Assembly: GCF_008017805.1 (NCBI RefSeq)
Contig: NZ_VRTT01000003.1
Location: 1-64,000, forward strand
DNA from: Paenibacillus sp. N3.4
Lineage (GTDB): Bacteria > Bacillota > Bacilli > Paenibacillales > NBRC-103111
Length of the DNA: 64,000 bases
Reading direction: 5' to 3'
Shown: positions 35,425 to 43,681 of the stretch, one piece after another
How the letters are laid out: every line of letters starts with the position of its first letter
Numbering within the stretch: position 1 is the stretch's first letter
Program-made: the position numbers and the translations under genes
The notes under the pieces: model-generated
What the model was told of the DNA's origin: nothing
The model's input: the letters and a program-made list of their open reading frames with translations, nothing else
The model's database searches: none

Positions 35425-35949
35425 CGCCGTCTTGATCTAGCGGCGCCGGAGCTGCGCGAGAAGCGCGAGGTTCGCGTGGCGAAGAAGCGGCCTGAGCGAA
35501 TCGAGGCCGGTGATGAAGTGCGCGTGGTGACCCTGGGGCAGAAGGGTCATGTGGTTGAGATCGTTAGTGGTACAGAGGCGACTGTTCAACTGGGGATCAT
35601 GAAAATGAAAGTGGCGCTATCTAATTTAGAAAAGATCGGCACGACAGCTCAGAAAAAACAGCCGCAACAAGTGGCCACAACTGTCAAACGTACACGAGAT
35701 GACAATATACGCATGGAATTGGACATGCGCGGCATGAATTTGGATGAAGCGCTTATTGAAGCGGACCGCTTCCTGGATGAATCTTTCTTAAGCAATATGG
35801 GGCAAGTTTATTTGATTCATGGCAAGGGGACGGGTGTCCTCCGTACAGGGATGCAGGAGTATTTGCGCCGTCACAAGCATGTAAAAAGCTATCGGATGGG
35901 GAATTACAATGAAGGTGGAGCAGGGGTTACCATCGTTGAGTTAAAATAA
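35425..35949 (+). CDS. mutS2: MutS2 C-terminal part (KOW-like and Smr domains)
   Basis: Continuous with the upstream part after two single-base shifts, the frame reads RRLDLAAPELREKREVRVAKK, then a KOW-like beta domain (EAGDEVRVVTLGQKGHVVEI), then a Smr nuclease domain (MELDMRGMNLDEALIEADRFLD; VYLIHGKGTGVLR) with the conserved HGxG. The first frameshift lies near 35331 and the second near 35424. Each turns an expected AAGGCGC into AAGCGC. Either the gene is broken, separating ATPase from nuclease, or the reads lost one G twice in the same context. Confidence 0.9.
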   Translation, partial: RRLDLAAPELREKREVRVAKKRPERIEAGDEVRVVTLGQKGHVVEIVSGTEATVQLGIMKMKVALSNLEKIGTTAQKKQPQQVATTVKRTRDDNIRMELDMRGMNLDEALIEADRFLDESFLSNMGQVYLIHGKGTGVLRTGMQEYLRRHKHVKSYRMGNYNEGGAGVTIVELK

Positions 35950-36085
35950 ATTTTGTTCAATTACAAAATTTTTGAAACTCATTCTTTGGGACTGCGTATG
36001 TATGTGTATGAACCGGTGATTCATTAAGCATTCGAATTCGAAACACCAATATAATTATTCTTACCAACCTTAGGAGGAAATTAAA

Positions 36086-36766
36086 ATGGGAATTTTCAAA
36101 AGATTGCGTGACATGACGATGGCTTCAATCAATGATTTGCTCGACAAGGCCGAAGATCCAGTTAAAATGTTAAATCAATTTTTGCGCGACATGGAAGAGG
36201 ATATCATGGAGGCAGAATCCGCTGTTGCTAAGCAAATTGCGATTGAAAAGAAATTCAAAATGCAAGTGGAAGAATCCGAAGAAATGGTTACCAAACGGAC
36301 TGAGCAAGCGATGAAAGCTCTGGAATCAGGCAATGAAGATCTGGCACGCCGCGCTTTGGAAGATAAGAAAGAGCATCAAACACGCTATGACGAACTCAAA
36401 CATCAATATGACTTGGCCAAAACGAATGCCGATCAGCTTCGCGGTCAATTAACAGAGATGAAAGACGAGTTCACTAAAATGAAGAACAAGAAAGATTTGC
36501 TTATTGCACGTGCTGAAACAGCAAAAGCGCAAAAGCAAATCAACCAAGCAATGTCCGGTTTTGGTACGGATAACGCGGCAAAAGGATTTGACCGCATGAG
36601 CGAGAAAGTGCTGCAAATGGAAGCAGAAGCACAAGCAAGTGGAGAAATTCGTGCCAAAAACCGAAGCTTAGATGATGAGCTCGATGGGCTTGGCGCAAGC
36701 AAAAGTGGTATCGACGATGAATTGGCAGCTATGAAAGCAAAGATTGCTGAAAAAAAACAATCCTAA
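36086..36766 (+). CDS. pspA: PspA/IM30 (LiaH-like) envelope-stress protein
   Basis: The 226-residue protein is almost entirely helical and matches PspA/IM30: MGIFKRLRDMTMASINDLLDKAEDP at the amphipathic N terminus, MLNQFLRDMEEDI, and long coiled coils. The family (with ESCRT-III-like folds) assembles on damaged membranes and limits proton leakage. CTTAGGAGG lies before the ATG. No psp or lia regulators adjoin it. A perfect hairpin follows. Confidence 0.94.
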   Translation: MGIFKRLRDMTMASINDLLDKAEDPVKMLNQFLRDMEEDIMEAESAVAKQIAIEKKFKMQVEESEEMVTKRTEQAMKALESGNEDLARRALEDKKEHQTRYDELKHQYDLAKTNADQLRGQLTEMKDEFTKMKNKKDLLIARAETAKAQKQINQAMSGFGTDNAAKGFDRMSEKVLQMEAEAQASGEIRAKNRSLDDELDGLGASKSGIDDELAAMKAKIAEKKQS

Positions 36767-36787
36767 TGTTATACTAAATGTACCTGC

Positions 36788-36813
36788 GAGAGACTGAGTA
36801 TACTCAGTCTCTT
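36788..36813 (+). terminator. Hairpin after pspA
   Basis: AGAGACTGAGTA and TACTCAGTCTCT form a perfect 24-base palindrome ending in CTTCT. It is a good stem with a poor T tract. A second hairpin, CTTTAAAC-GAA-GTTTAAAG, follows at 36831-36849. Confidence 0.6.
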
Positions 36814-37033
36814 CTACCATATATAGGGACCTTTAAACGAAGTTTAAAGTCTCTCCGCTATAGGGATCATTAAACGGAAAGCAATCCGTATATAGCTGTG
36901 CTTGCTTTTTTTGCCGTGGGTGTGATTGCCCGGGCGGTAGGATTTTTATCCTTAACGATTCTGTCTCCCTACCCTACGTAGTCGGAGCTTGTGTACCTTT
37001 ACTTCATACATACGCTTGGAGGCTTGAAGAACA

Positions 37034-37117
37034 ATGAAATACTTGTGGGGCACCTTGTTTGCCATTGCATTTGTATTTGTGGCGGCAGGGGTATATTATT
37101 TATTGAAATATGCATGA
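37034..37117 (+). CDS. 27-residue small membrane protein
   Basis: ATG 37034 has GGAGG 11 bases upstream and opens a 27-codon frame with one hydrophobic helix (WGTLFAIAFVFVAAGVYYLL) and charged Lys residues at each end. This is the classic layout of a single-pass small membrane protein. It lies between pspA and a zinc-ribbon gene, and its stop is 25 bases before the next start. The function is unknown. Confidence 0.55.
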   Translation: MKYLWGTLFAIAFVFVAAGVYYLLKYA

Positions 37118-37142
37118 GTGCAAGGAACTGGAGGATGAAGAC

Positions 37143-37640
37143 ATGAGCGCCAACGAAGAAGTTATATGTCCATGGTGTCAGACGGAAATCGTCTGGGATC
37201 CGGAGATTGGACCAGAGGACGAATGTCCGCACTGCTTTAATGAACTGAACGATTATCGGAGCATTGATCTTAAGGTCAAACAAACAGGCCAACCTCTCCG
37301 TTTTGAAGAATCGGAATATGAGGACACCGATGAAGACTTATCCTTGGCTTGGGAAGATTCGGACGAACCACTGGATAAATATGGGGAAAGAGTACAGCAT
37401 ATCTCAGATGAACAAGAAGAAGCACCCGAGTGCTCTAGCTGCCATGAGTTGATGCTTTTGGCCGGTGATGAAGTTACCGACGCGGCTTCCTTCGTTCCGC
37501 TTATCCCTAAAACCTTAGGAAATGCCTTTTTAACGGGTCCTTTTACGGTTAATGTTTATGTATGCCCATCCTGCTTCAAGGTTGAGAAGATTTTATCTGA
37601 TACCGATCGATTGTTGATGGTTGAGCGTATTAAATCATAA
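37143..37640 (+). CDS. Zinc-ribbon protein of unknown function
   Basis: The 165-residue protein has two Cys pairs near the N terminus (CPWC, CPHC, about 9-35), an acidic central region rich in Glu and Asp, and a second pair of Cys motifs (CSSC near 100 and CPSC near 145), suggesting two zinc ribbons. GGAGG lies 8 bases before the ATG at 37143. I do not recognise a specific family; similar proteins are common hypothetical proteins in Paenibacillus. It is followed by a terminator. Confidence 0.75.
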   Translation: MSANEEVICPWCQTEIVWDPEIGPEDECPHCFNELNDYRSIDLKVKQTGQPLRFEESEYEDTDEDLSLAWEDSDEPLDKYGERVQHISDEQEEAPECSSCHELMLLAGDEVTDAASFVPLIPKTLGNAFLTGPFTVNVYVCPSCFKVEKILSDTDRLLMVERIKS

Positions 37641-37648
37641 TTTGATAT

Positions 37649-37678
37649 CAAACCGAGTCCTAAGGGGTTCGGTTTTTC
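37649..37678 (+). terminator. Terminator after the zinc-ribbon gene
   Basis: AAACCGAG-TCC pairs with GGG-TTCGGTTT (one G-U), followed by TTTCT. Confidence 0.7.
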
Positions 37679-37757
37679 TATATGCTGCCTTATAATTTCA
37701 CTCGTTTGGGGAAGCTTAACAAGAGCTATTTGAACCATGTGAGAGGTGGGGAGCAGC

Positions 37758-39071
37758 ATGCAGAAGGATCGCAGCAGACCGCGTATTTATTCGGGTGAAC
37801 GACTCGGACAATCAATAAGCCCCTATGATAAGGAAGCTAGTAGTGCGGCCGTCAATGACAACCTACCCTCCTTAAAAGGGAAGCTGGATGCGCAGGCTAT
37901 CTTATTGTTAATTGTTAACGCCTTATTTAGTACGGCAAATGCCTTGTCGGGGACATTCGTAGGTGTTTATTTATGGAAAGCTAAGAATGACTACGCTTTA
38001 ATCGGTTGGTTTACGTTAGTTACCCATTTGACGATGGCACTCACGTTCTGGTTAGCCGGAAAATGGGTGAAGGAACACAACAAAATGAATTGTTTACGAA
38101 TTGGCGTTTCGGTTTCAGCTGTTTTCTATATGCTTGTGTTGTGGCTTGGGGCTAACAGCATTCATTACTTCGTATGGCTAGGTATGGTCCAAGGCGTTTC
38201 ATCGGGTTTATTTTGGATCGCATTTAATGTCGTTTATTTCGAGGTGACAGATCCTTACAATCGAGATCGATTCAATGGCTGGGTGGGATTGCTAGGTTCC
38301 GGGGCAGGTATTCTGGCACCATGGATTTCTGGGTTTTTGATTGTAAGCTTAGGGGACATGGTTGGATACCGGCTAATCTTTTCAATTTCTCTGGGAATCT
38401 TTGTGCTTGGTGTGATCATTAGCTTTTTCTTGAAAAAGAGGAAGACACAAGGTACTTATGAATGGTTTCTCGCTATCCGCTGCTTGCGTCAAAAAGAGAC
38501 ACCATGGAGACGGGTTGCTTTGGCTTTAGTGGCACAAGGGTTTCGAGAAGGCGTTTTTGGTTTCATGATTGGACTTTTAGTATATATTTCGACCTCCAGT
38601 GAGGCTAGTTTAGGTAATTTTGTTCTCATCACATCGGCTGTTTCATTGGTTAGTTTCTGGATCGCAGGCAGATATATTAAACCTAAATTTCGGAAGACTG
38701 CTATGTTCATAGGCGCTGCTATGGCAGTTGTCGTTATTCTTCCATTCTTCTGGGTGATTGACTATCGAACCTTGCTGATTTTCGGTTTAGGGGCATCTCT
38801 CTTTTTTCCAATGTATACGGTACCTATGGTTTCTACGGTGTTCGACCTGATTGGCTCAAAGGAGGATAGCGCAAAGCAGCGGGAAGAATACGTCGTTCTC
38901 CGTGAACTTGCCCTTAATGCAGGGCGTGTGTGTGGGGTGCTTCTGTTTATCGCGGTTGTATCGTGGAGTACGGCTCCACTCGTTATCCAAGTGCTGCTTT
39001 TGGTGATTGGCAGCTCGACACTCGTTAGCTGGTTTTTTATGAAAAAACAGTTAACCGTAATTAAATCTTGA
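37758..39071 (+). CDS. Major facilitator superfamily transporter
   Basis: The 437-residue protein has about 12 membrane helices after a 40-residue hydrophilic N terminus (QKDRSRPRIYSGERLG). A long cytoplasmic loop near the middle (KKRKTQGTYEWFLAIRCLRQKETPWRR) splits the two halves. The substrate cannot be assigned. GGTGGGGAG lies 5 bases before the ATG. The next gene, cysteine synthase, begins 62 bases after it and may be co-transcribed. Confidence 0.85.
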   Translation: MQKDRSRPRIYSGERLGQSISPYDKEASSAAVNDNLPSLKGKLDAQAILLLIVNALFSTANALSGTFVGVYLWKAKNDYALIGWFTLVTHLTMALTFWLAGKWVKEHNKMNCLRIGVSVSAVFYMLVLWLGANSIHYFVWLGMVQGVSSGLFWIAFNVVYFEVTDPYNRDRFNGWVGLLGSGAGILAPWISGFLIVSLGDMVGYRLIFSISLGIFVLGVIISFFLKKRKTQGTYEWFLAIRCLRQKETPWRRVALALVAQGFREGVFGFMIGLLVYISTSSEASLGNFVLITSAVSLVSFWIAGRYIKPKFRKTAMFIGAAMAVVVILPFFWVIDYRTLLIFGLGASLFFPMYTVPMVSTVFDLIGSKEDSAKQREEYVVLRELALNAGRVCGVLLFIAVVSWSTAPLVIQVLLLVIGSSTLVSWFFMKKQLTVIKS

Positions 39072-39133
39072 CAACTGAGCCTATCCCTATAAAAATGTGG
39101 GTAATGGTTATGGGGAAAAGGAGAGGGAAACCC

Positions 39134-40057
39134 TTGTCAAATAGAAAAATGGTCAATAGTATCACTGAGCTTATTGGCGATACACCTGTAGTGCGTATCA
39201 ACCGCTTGGTACAGGACGGCGATGCGGAGCTTTATGTCAAACTTGAATACTTTAATCCAAGCGGCAGTGTAAAAGATCGTGCTGCTTATAATTTGATTGT
39301 GCAGGCGGAAAAAGAGGGGTTGCTGCGTCCAGGCTCCACGATTATTGAGCCGACAAGCGGCAATACCGGCATCGGGCTTGCCATGAGTGCCGCAGCCAAA
39401 GGCTACAAAGCGATTCTGATTATGCCGGATAATATGACAAAGGAAAGGATCAATCTGCTTAAGGCTTACGGAGCAGAAGTCGTGCTCACCCCTGCCGCGC
39501 TTCGAATGCCGGGAGCGATTGCTAAAGCGAAGGAGCTGAGAGATCAGATTCCCGGCAGCTATATTCCTCAGCAGTTTGAGAATCCTGCAAATCCCAACAT
39601 TCACCGCACAACAACCGCTCTTGAGATATTGCAGCAAATGGAAGGGCGTTTGGATGCTTTCGTCGCTTCGTCAGGCACGGGTGGAACGATTACCGGAACA
39701 GGGGAAGTTCTTCGAGAGCATTTGCCTGACCTCCGGATTTATGTCGTGGAGCCTCAGGGTTCCCCTGTACTTTCCGGAGGAGTCCCTGGTCCTCATAAAC
39801 TCGTTGGCACGAGCCCAGGCTTTATCCCAGCAATCCTCAATACGAGCATATATGACCAAATCGTCCAAGTGTCCGATGAGGACGCTATCCAGACGACCAG
39901 AGATTTGGCAACGAAAGAGGGCATTATGGTCGGTCCTTCGTCCGGAGCTTCAGTGTGGACTGGCCTCCAAATAGCGCGTAAGCTAGGGGCGGGCAAAAGA
40001 GTGCTTTGTATCGCCCCGGATACAGGCGAGAGATATTTAAGTATGGACATTTTTTAA
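39134..40057 (+). CDS. cysK: Cysteine synthase / O-acetylserine sulfhydrylase family
   Basis: The 307-residue PLP enzyme has Lys in NPSGSVKDRAAYN (PLP Schiff base), the substrate loop EPTSGNTGIGLA, the phosphate-binding loop SSGTGGTITGTG and the C-terminal GPSSGASV. It makes cysteine from O-acetylserine and sulfide, or a beta-replacement variant of that reaction. The frame is open to 39068, but a TTG at 39134 with AAGGAGAGGG upstream gives the family start (MSNRKMVNSITELIGDTPVV). Confidence 0.9.
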   Translation: MSNRKMVNSITELIGDTPVVRINRLVQDGDAELYVKLEYFNPSGSVKDRAAYNLIVQAEKEGLLRPGSTIIEPTSGNTGIGLAMSAAAKGYKAILIMPDNMTKERINLLKAYGAEVVLTPAALRMPGAIAKAKELRDQIPGSYIPQQFENPANPNIHRTTTALEILQQMEGRLDAFVASSGTGGTITGTGEVLREHLPDLRIYVVEPQGSPVLSGGVPGPHKLVGTSPGFIPAILNTSIYDQIVQVSDEDAIQTTRDLATKEGIMVGPSSGASVWTGLQIARKLGAGKRVLCIAPDTGERYLSMDIF

Positions 40058-40064
40058 TTCCAGC

Positions 40065-40115
40065 GAATAAAGGGTTTTCTAGGGTCTTATGGACTCAAGA
40101 AAGTCCTTTATTAAT
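40065..40115 (+). terminator. Terminator after the cysteine synthase gene
   Basis: AATAAAGG pairs with CCTTTATT with further pairing in a 30-base arm, followed by AATTTTTT. Confidence 0.6.
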
Positions 40116-40201
40116 TTTTTACAATAAGAAAATTGAATAAAAATTCATAATCGTGTATAATTATAAAAGTAAGTAGTTTCTTCCTGAAAGGTGGATAAAT
40201 C

Positions 40202-40495
40202 GTGAAATTAGCCTATGTTAATGAACTGCCAAAGAAAGATCAACTGGATGAATTCATTCAGCTATATACAGAAGAATGCATAACAGTGGGAGGAACAGCT
40301 CCTGAGGATTGGCACAAAATCACGGCAGGATGCATCATATCGGTATATGATGAGGATACGCTTGTCGGTTTGGGAAGTATGGAAGATGCTCTCCATATCC
40401 ATGTTCGTCCTACGTATGAGCATCGTGATATTGAAACAACCGTGCAAAAATTACTGCAAACCACATCCAAATATAGTTTGACTCATGGACAATAA
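40202..40495 (+). CDS. Short GNAT-like protein
   Basis: The 97-residue protein begins at GTG with GAAAGGTGG upstream. Segments such as LVGLGSMEDALHIHVRPTYEHRDIETTVQKLLQ resemble the beta4-beta5/acetyl-CoA-binding region of GNAT acetyltransferases. It is shorter than a normal GNAT (about 140), and the canonical R/QxxGxG/A loop is replaced by EHRDIET. It may be a degenerate or regulatory homologue. It is followed by a terminator. Confidence 0.6.
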   Translation: MKLAYVNELPKKDQLDEFIQLYTEECITVGGTAPEDWHKITAGCIISVYDEDTLVGLGSMEDALHIHVRPTYEHRDIETTVQKLLQTTSKYSLTHGQ

Positions 40496-40505
40496 GTTCA
40501 GAGGG

Positions 40506-40537
40506 TAGGCCACTCGGTTTTTCGGGTGGTCTTTTGT
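40506..40537 (+). terminator. Terminator after the GNAT-like gene
   Basis: GGCCAC-TCGG pairs with TCGGG-TGGTC around TTTT, followed by TTTTG. Confidence 0.7.
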
Positions 40538-40672
40538 ATTGGTTTTGGGAGGAAATTTCGGCTATATGAAAATAATCCGCTTCTTAGACATGATCAGTAA
40601 TTGAATTAGGACAGCAATTCATTGTAAGATTGTAGGATGAACAATAACAATTTCAGGAAGGTAGGTTTAACC

Positions 40673-41164
40673 ATGGATGCTTTGAAGCTTAAAATTCTCG
40701 AATTACTGAAAGAAGATGCCCGCAGGAGTGCGGATCTGATCGCCACCATGTTAGGAACGGCGGAGGCCGAAGTGGCGCGAGCGATAAGCGAGATGGAAGC
40801 GGATAAGGTTATTGTCAAATACGCGACAGTGGTAAACTGGAGCAAAGTAGATGACGAAAAGGTTACCGCCTTAATTGAAGTGCAAATTACGCCGGAACGC
40901 GGCCGCGGCTTTGATGCGATTGCAGAACGGATCTACTTATATCCGGAAGTAAAGTCGGTTTATTTGATGTCTGGGGCATATGATTTGCTCGTTGAAATCG
41001 AAGGGAACTCGCTTAAGCAAGTTGCTTCCTTTGTATCTAACAAGCTATCGCCAATTGATCGTGTGCTTTCAACAAAAACTAATTTTATATTGAAAAAATA
41101 CAAACAAGACGGCATTATATTCGAGGATCAAGAAGATGATCACCGAATGCTCGTTTCGCCGTAA
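40673..41164 (+). CDS. alaR: Lrp/AsnC-family regulator (AlaR/YugG-like)
   Basis: The 163-residue protein has an N-terminal winged helix-turn-helix (LKILELLKEDARRSADLIATMLGTAEAEVARAISEME) and a C-terminal RAM/ACT domain (VTALIEVQITPERGRGFDAIAERI). It lies 15 bases before an aminotransferase, the same arrangement as yugG-yugH (alaR-alaT) in B. subtilis, where the regulator activates alanine transaminase. AGGTAGGT precedes the ATG at 40673. The gene name rests on this synteny. Confidence 0.88.
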   Translation: MDALKLKILELLKEDARRSADLIATMLGTAEAEVARAISEMEADKVIVKYATVVNWSKVDDEKVTALIEVQITPERGRGFDAIAERIYLYPEVKSVYLMSGAYDLLVEIEGNSLKQVASFVSNKLSPIDRVLSTKTNFILKKYKQDGIIFEDQEDDHRMLVSP

Positions 41165-41179
41165 AGAAGAGGGAACGCC

Positions 41180-42385
41180 ATGATCAAAGATGAGATAACG
41201 ACCCCGCATAATAAGGTAAAGTCGATGCAGGATTATTTGACGCCTGCCGTACGCGAAATCAAGCCATCAGGCATTCGGAAATTTTTTGATTTAGTGAGTA
41301 ATAGCAAGGAAGATATCATCTCGCTTGGCGTAGGGGAACCAGATTTTTCTACCCCATGGCATGTGCGTGAAGCTGCTGTGCATTCCCTAGAGCGCGGCAG
41401 AACCAAGTATACGCCGAATTCAGGAATCCCTGAGCTGCGTGAAGCCATCGCAGCCTATTTGTACAACTCTTTCAAGGTCAAATACGAGCCCTCGGATGAA
41501 GTGCTTGTTACGGTTGGGGGCAGTGAAGCGATTGACCTGGCTCTTCGGGCATTGGTTTCCCCGGGCGATGAAATTTTGATTCCTGAGCCTTCTTACATTT
41601 CCTATTCTCCCATTACGAGTATAAGCGGCGGTGTGCCTGTAGGGATTGAAACGTTCGCTAAGGATCAGTTCAAGCTGACGGAGAAGTCGCTTCGCGCTGT
41701 GCTGACATCACGCTCCAAAATACTAATTCTCTGCTACCCTAGCAATCCGACAGGTGGGATTATGACCTATGAAGATTGGCTTCCGATTGCTAAAGTGGTC
41801 GAGGAGCATGATCTAATCGTCATATCCGATGAAATTTATGCGGAGCTGACGTATGGTCAGAAGCACGTGAGTTTCGCAGCTATTCCGGGAATGAGGGATC
41901 GGACGATTCTGGTTAGCGGTTTTTCCAAAGCTTTCGCCATGACCGGCTGGCGGATGGGATATGCTTGCGGTCATCCGGAGCTCATTTCGGCCATGACCAA
42001 GATTCATCAATACACCGTCATGTGCGCACCCGTCATGGGTCAGGTGGCTGCTCATGAAGCGTTGACCAATGGGCTTGATGAGAAAGATCGCATGATCGAA
42101 TCCTATAATCAGCGTCGTCGCTTGATTGTCAAAGGGTTCAGAGACATCGGACTTGAGTGTCACGAACCGCAAGGCGCGTTCTATGCATTCCCAAGCATCG
42201 TTGCTACGGGACTGACTTCAGACCAGTTTGCGCAGCGATTATTGTTTGAAGCGAAGGTTGCAGCTGTGCCGGGGGATGTGTTCGGTCTGGGAGGAGAAGG
42301 CTTCTTGCGCTGCTCCTATGCATACAGCGTTTCTCAACTAAACGAGGCTTTAGAAAGAATAGGAAATCTACTGAGAAAAATGTAA
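41180..42385 (+). CDS. alaT: Class I/II PLP aminotransferase (AlaT/YugH-like)
   Basis: The 401-residue fold-type I aminotransferase has IISLGVGEPDFSTPWHV, YTPNSGIPELREAIAAY, LCYPSNPTGGI, ISDEIYAELTY and the PLP lysine in SGFSKAFAMTGWRMGYA. With the Lrp regulator upstream it matches alanine transaminase YugH. Other substrates of the aspartate-aminotransferase group cannot be excluded. AAGAGGGAACG precedes the ATG. Confidence 0.9.
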   Translation: MIKDEITTPHNKVKSMQDYLTPAVREIKPSGIRKFFDLVSNSKEDIISLGVGEPDFSTPWHVREAAVHSLERGRTKYTPNSGIPELREAIAAYLYNSFKVKYEPSDEVLVTVGGSEAIDLALRALVSPGDEILIPEPSYISYSPITSISGGVPVGIETFAKDQFKLTEKSLRAVLTSRSKILILCYPSNPTGGIMTYEDWLPIAKVVEEHDLIVISDEIYAELTYGQKHVSFAAIPGMRDRTILVSGFSKAFAMTGWRMGYACGHPELISAMTKIHQYTVMCAPVMGQVAAHEALTNGLDEKDRMIESYNQRRRLIVKGFRDIGLECHEPQGAFYAFPSIVATGLTSDQFAQRLLFEAKVAAVPGDVFGLGGEGFLRCSYAYSVSQLNEALERIGNLLRKM

Positions 42386-42454
42386 CATGATAGACTAAAA
42401 AAATATGTTCATTGATGACGAAAACTGGTATCCTTGTAGTAAGGAGGGATGAGC

Positions 42455-42721
42455 ATGGCTTTTTTGGAATATCAACTGTCGACCTATAATAAACATCTTC
42501 AAATTCGTGAAAATGATACCGAACAACGTTGGTTGACCAAGCGTGCGAAGAAATTCAACTCCCTCAACTTACTGGAAGAAGAAATTCATTCTCTACGCCG
42601 AATGCTCGAGCAAATGGTCCTTGAAGGCAAAGAAATGACATCAGATTCTGTCGTCGAATTAAGTACCATCCTCGACCAAAAAATTAATGAATATATGAAT
42701 AGAGGTAAAAAAAGTCGGTGA
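42455..42721 (+). CDS. Spo0E-like aspartyl-phosphate phosphatase
   Basis: The 88-residue protein contains the Spo0E-family pattern LLEEEIHSLRRMLEQMV...SDSVVELSTILDQKINEYMN, with the S-x-x-x-D type motif (STILD, about 75-79) that dephosphorylates Spo0A~P. It would delay sporulation. Two ATGs are in frame; that at 42455 is 7 bases from AAGGAGG, while 42449 is too close. The terminator overlaps the stop codon. Confidence 0.85.
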   Translation: MAFLEYQLSTYNKHLQIRENDTEQRWLTKRAKKFNSLNLLEEEIHSLRRMLEQMVLEGKEMTSDSVVELSTILDQKINEYMNRGKKSR

Positions 42722-42733
42722 AAACCGACTTTT
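42707..42733 (+). terminator. Terminator overlapping the Spo0E-like stop
   Basis: AAAAAGTCGGT-GAAA-ACCGACTTTT is a perfect stem-loop spanning the stop codon. Confidence 0.85.
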
Positions 42734-42783
42734 CTCATGACTATCGATTGCTCTAGACCACCGACGGAGGGATACTTACAAAC

Positions 42784-43311
42784 ATGAAAGCGAAATGGCT
42801 ATTCATTACAATCGTAGGACTCATGATCATTCTTGCTGGCTGCGGCGGGCCGAAACCGGATGTATCCATTTTTATTATGGGACCTAATGGCTATCCAAGC
42901 GAAGCAGGGGACAAGCTGGAGCTTTCTCTTAAAGAAAAAGTAGGAGAAACACCGACGGTGAAAGTATTAACATCACCTATATTTTCGATGGAAAAGATGA
43001 TTGTTGAACTTGCGGCTGGCGGTAATGGTATTTTCATTCTTGCAGAAGATCAGTTCAAATCATTGACTAAACAAGCAGGATTTGTCTCACTGGATGATAC
43101 TATTAAGCCTGAAGACTATCCGGACGGAGTCATCGAAGTCGCTGAGGAAGGGAAACCTGCCGAGAAGCATTTATACGGTATTCCGCTTACGAACAATAAA
43201 TGGATGAAAGATCAGGGATTTGAAGGGAAAGGGTTAGTCGCATTTATTCCCCAGAACGCACCGAAGTTGAATGAAGCAAAGCAAGTACTTAAAGCAATTG
43301 CACAAAAGTAG
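42784..43311 (+). CDS. Hypothetical lipoprotein
   Basis: The 175-residue protein has a signal peptide with lipobox IILAGCG (Cys near 20), then a globular region of about 150 residues (VSIFIMGPNGYPSEAGDKLELSLKEKVGETPTV...GNGIFILAEDQF). I do not recognise a domain. It lies before the cobalamin riboswitch and may be unrelated to B12. A GGAGGG element occurs 10 bases before the ATG. Confidence 0.7.
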   Translation: MKAKWLFITIVGLMIILAGCGGPKPDVSIFIMGPNGYPSEAGDKLELSLKEKVGETPTVKVLTSPIFSMEKMIVELAAGGNGIFILAEDQFKSLTKQAGFVSLDDTIKPEDYPDGVIEVAEEGKPAEKHLYGIPLTNNKWMKDQGFEGKGLVAFIPQNAPKLNEAKQVLKAIAQK

Positions 43312-43357
43312 CAAGAGGTCTATAATCGACAAAGATGATTATGATCAATTATGCAGC

Positions 43358-43562
43358 CATAGGTGTTGGCACACTCCTTTACCTTGAGGTGTCACTTAAA
43401 AGGGAAGCCGGTTGGAATCCGGCGCGGTCCCGCCACTGTATTCCAGGCAATACGTCTCATTGCCTCGAAAGTCAGGATACCTGCCCATGGTGCTGTCTAC
43501 GATATCCTTCGAGGAAAAGGATCGCGTTAAATCAGGATGTAACTTTAGGGTTGCTGTATACC
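43358..43562 (+). promoter_or_regulatory. Cobalamin (B12) riboswitch
   Basis: The leader contains the cobalamin core: AAGGGAAGCCGGT, GGAATCCGGCGCGGT and CCCGCCACTGT around 43400-43441, with L5/L13-like elements and paired arms further 3'. It ends at a terminator hairpin (43574-43610) upstream of btuF. Adenosylcobalamin binding would favour termination and so limit the downstream uptake and assembly genes. Confidence 0.95.
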
Positions 43563-43573
43563 GCGATTTATCG

Positions 43574-43610
43574 TCCCCTTTTGTTCCTTAGGAACAGAGG
43601 GGATTTTTTT
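43574..43610 (+). terminator. Riboswitch-controlled terminator
   Basis: TCCCC-ttttGTTCC pairs with GGAAC-aga-GGGGA around TTA and is followed by seven T residues. It lies directly behind the cobalamin riboswitch. Confidence 0.88.
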
Positions 43611-43681
43611 GTAAGAAGGATTGTAAGATGGATTGTAAGAACGATTGAATGAAACAGGGTTAAAGAAAGGTTGGTACAGGA

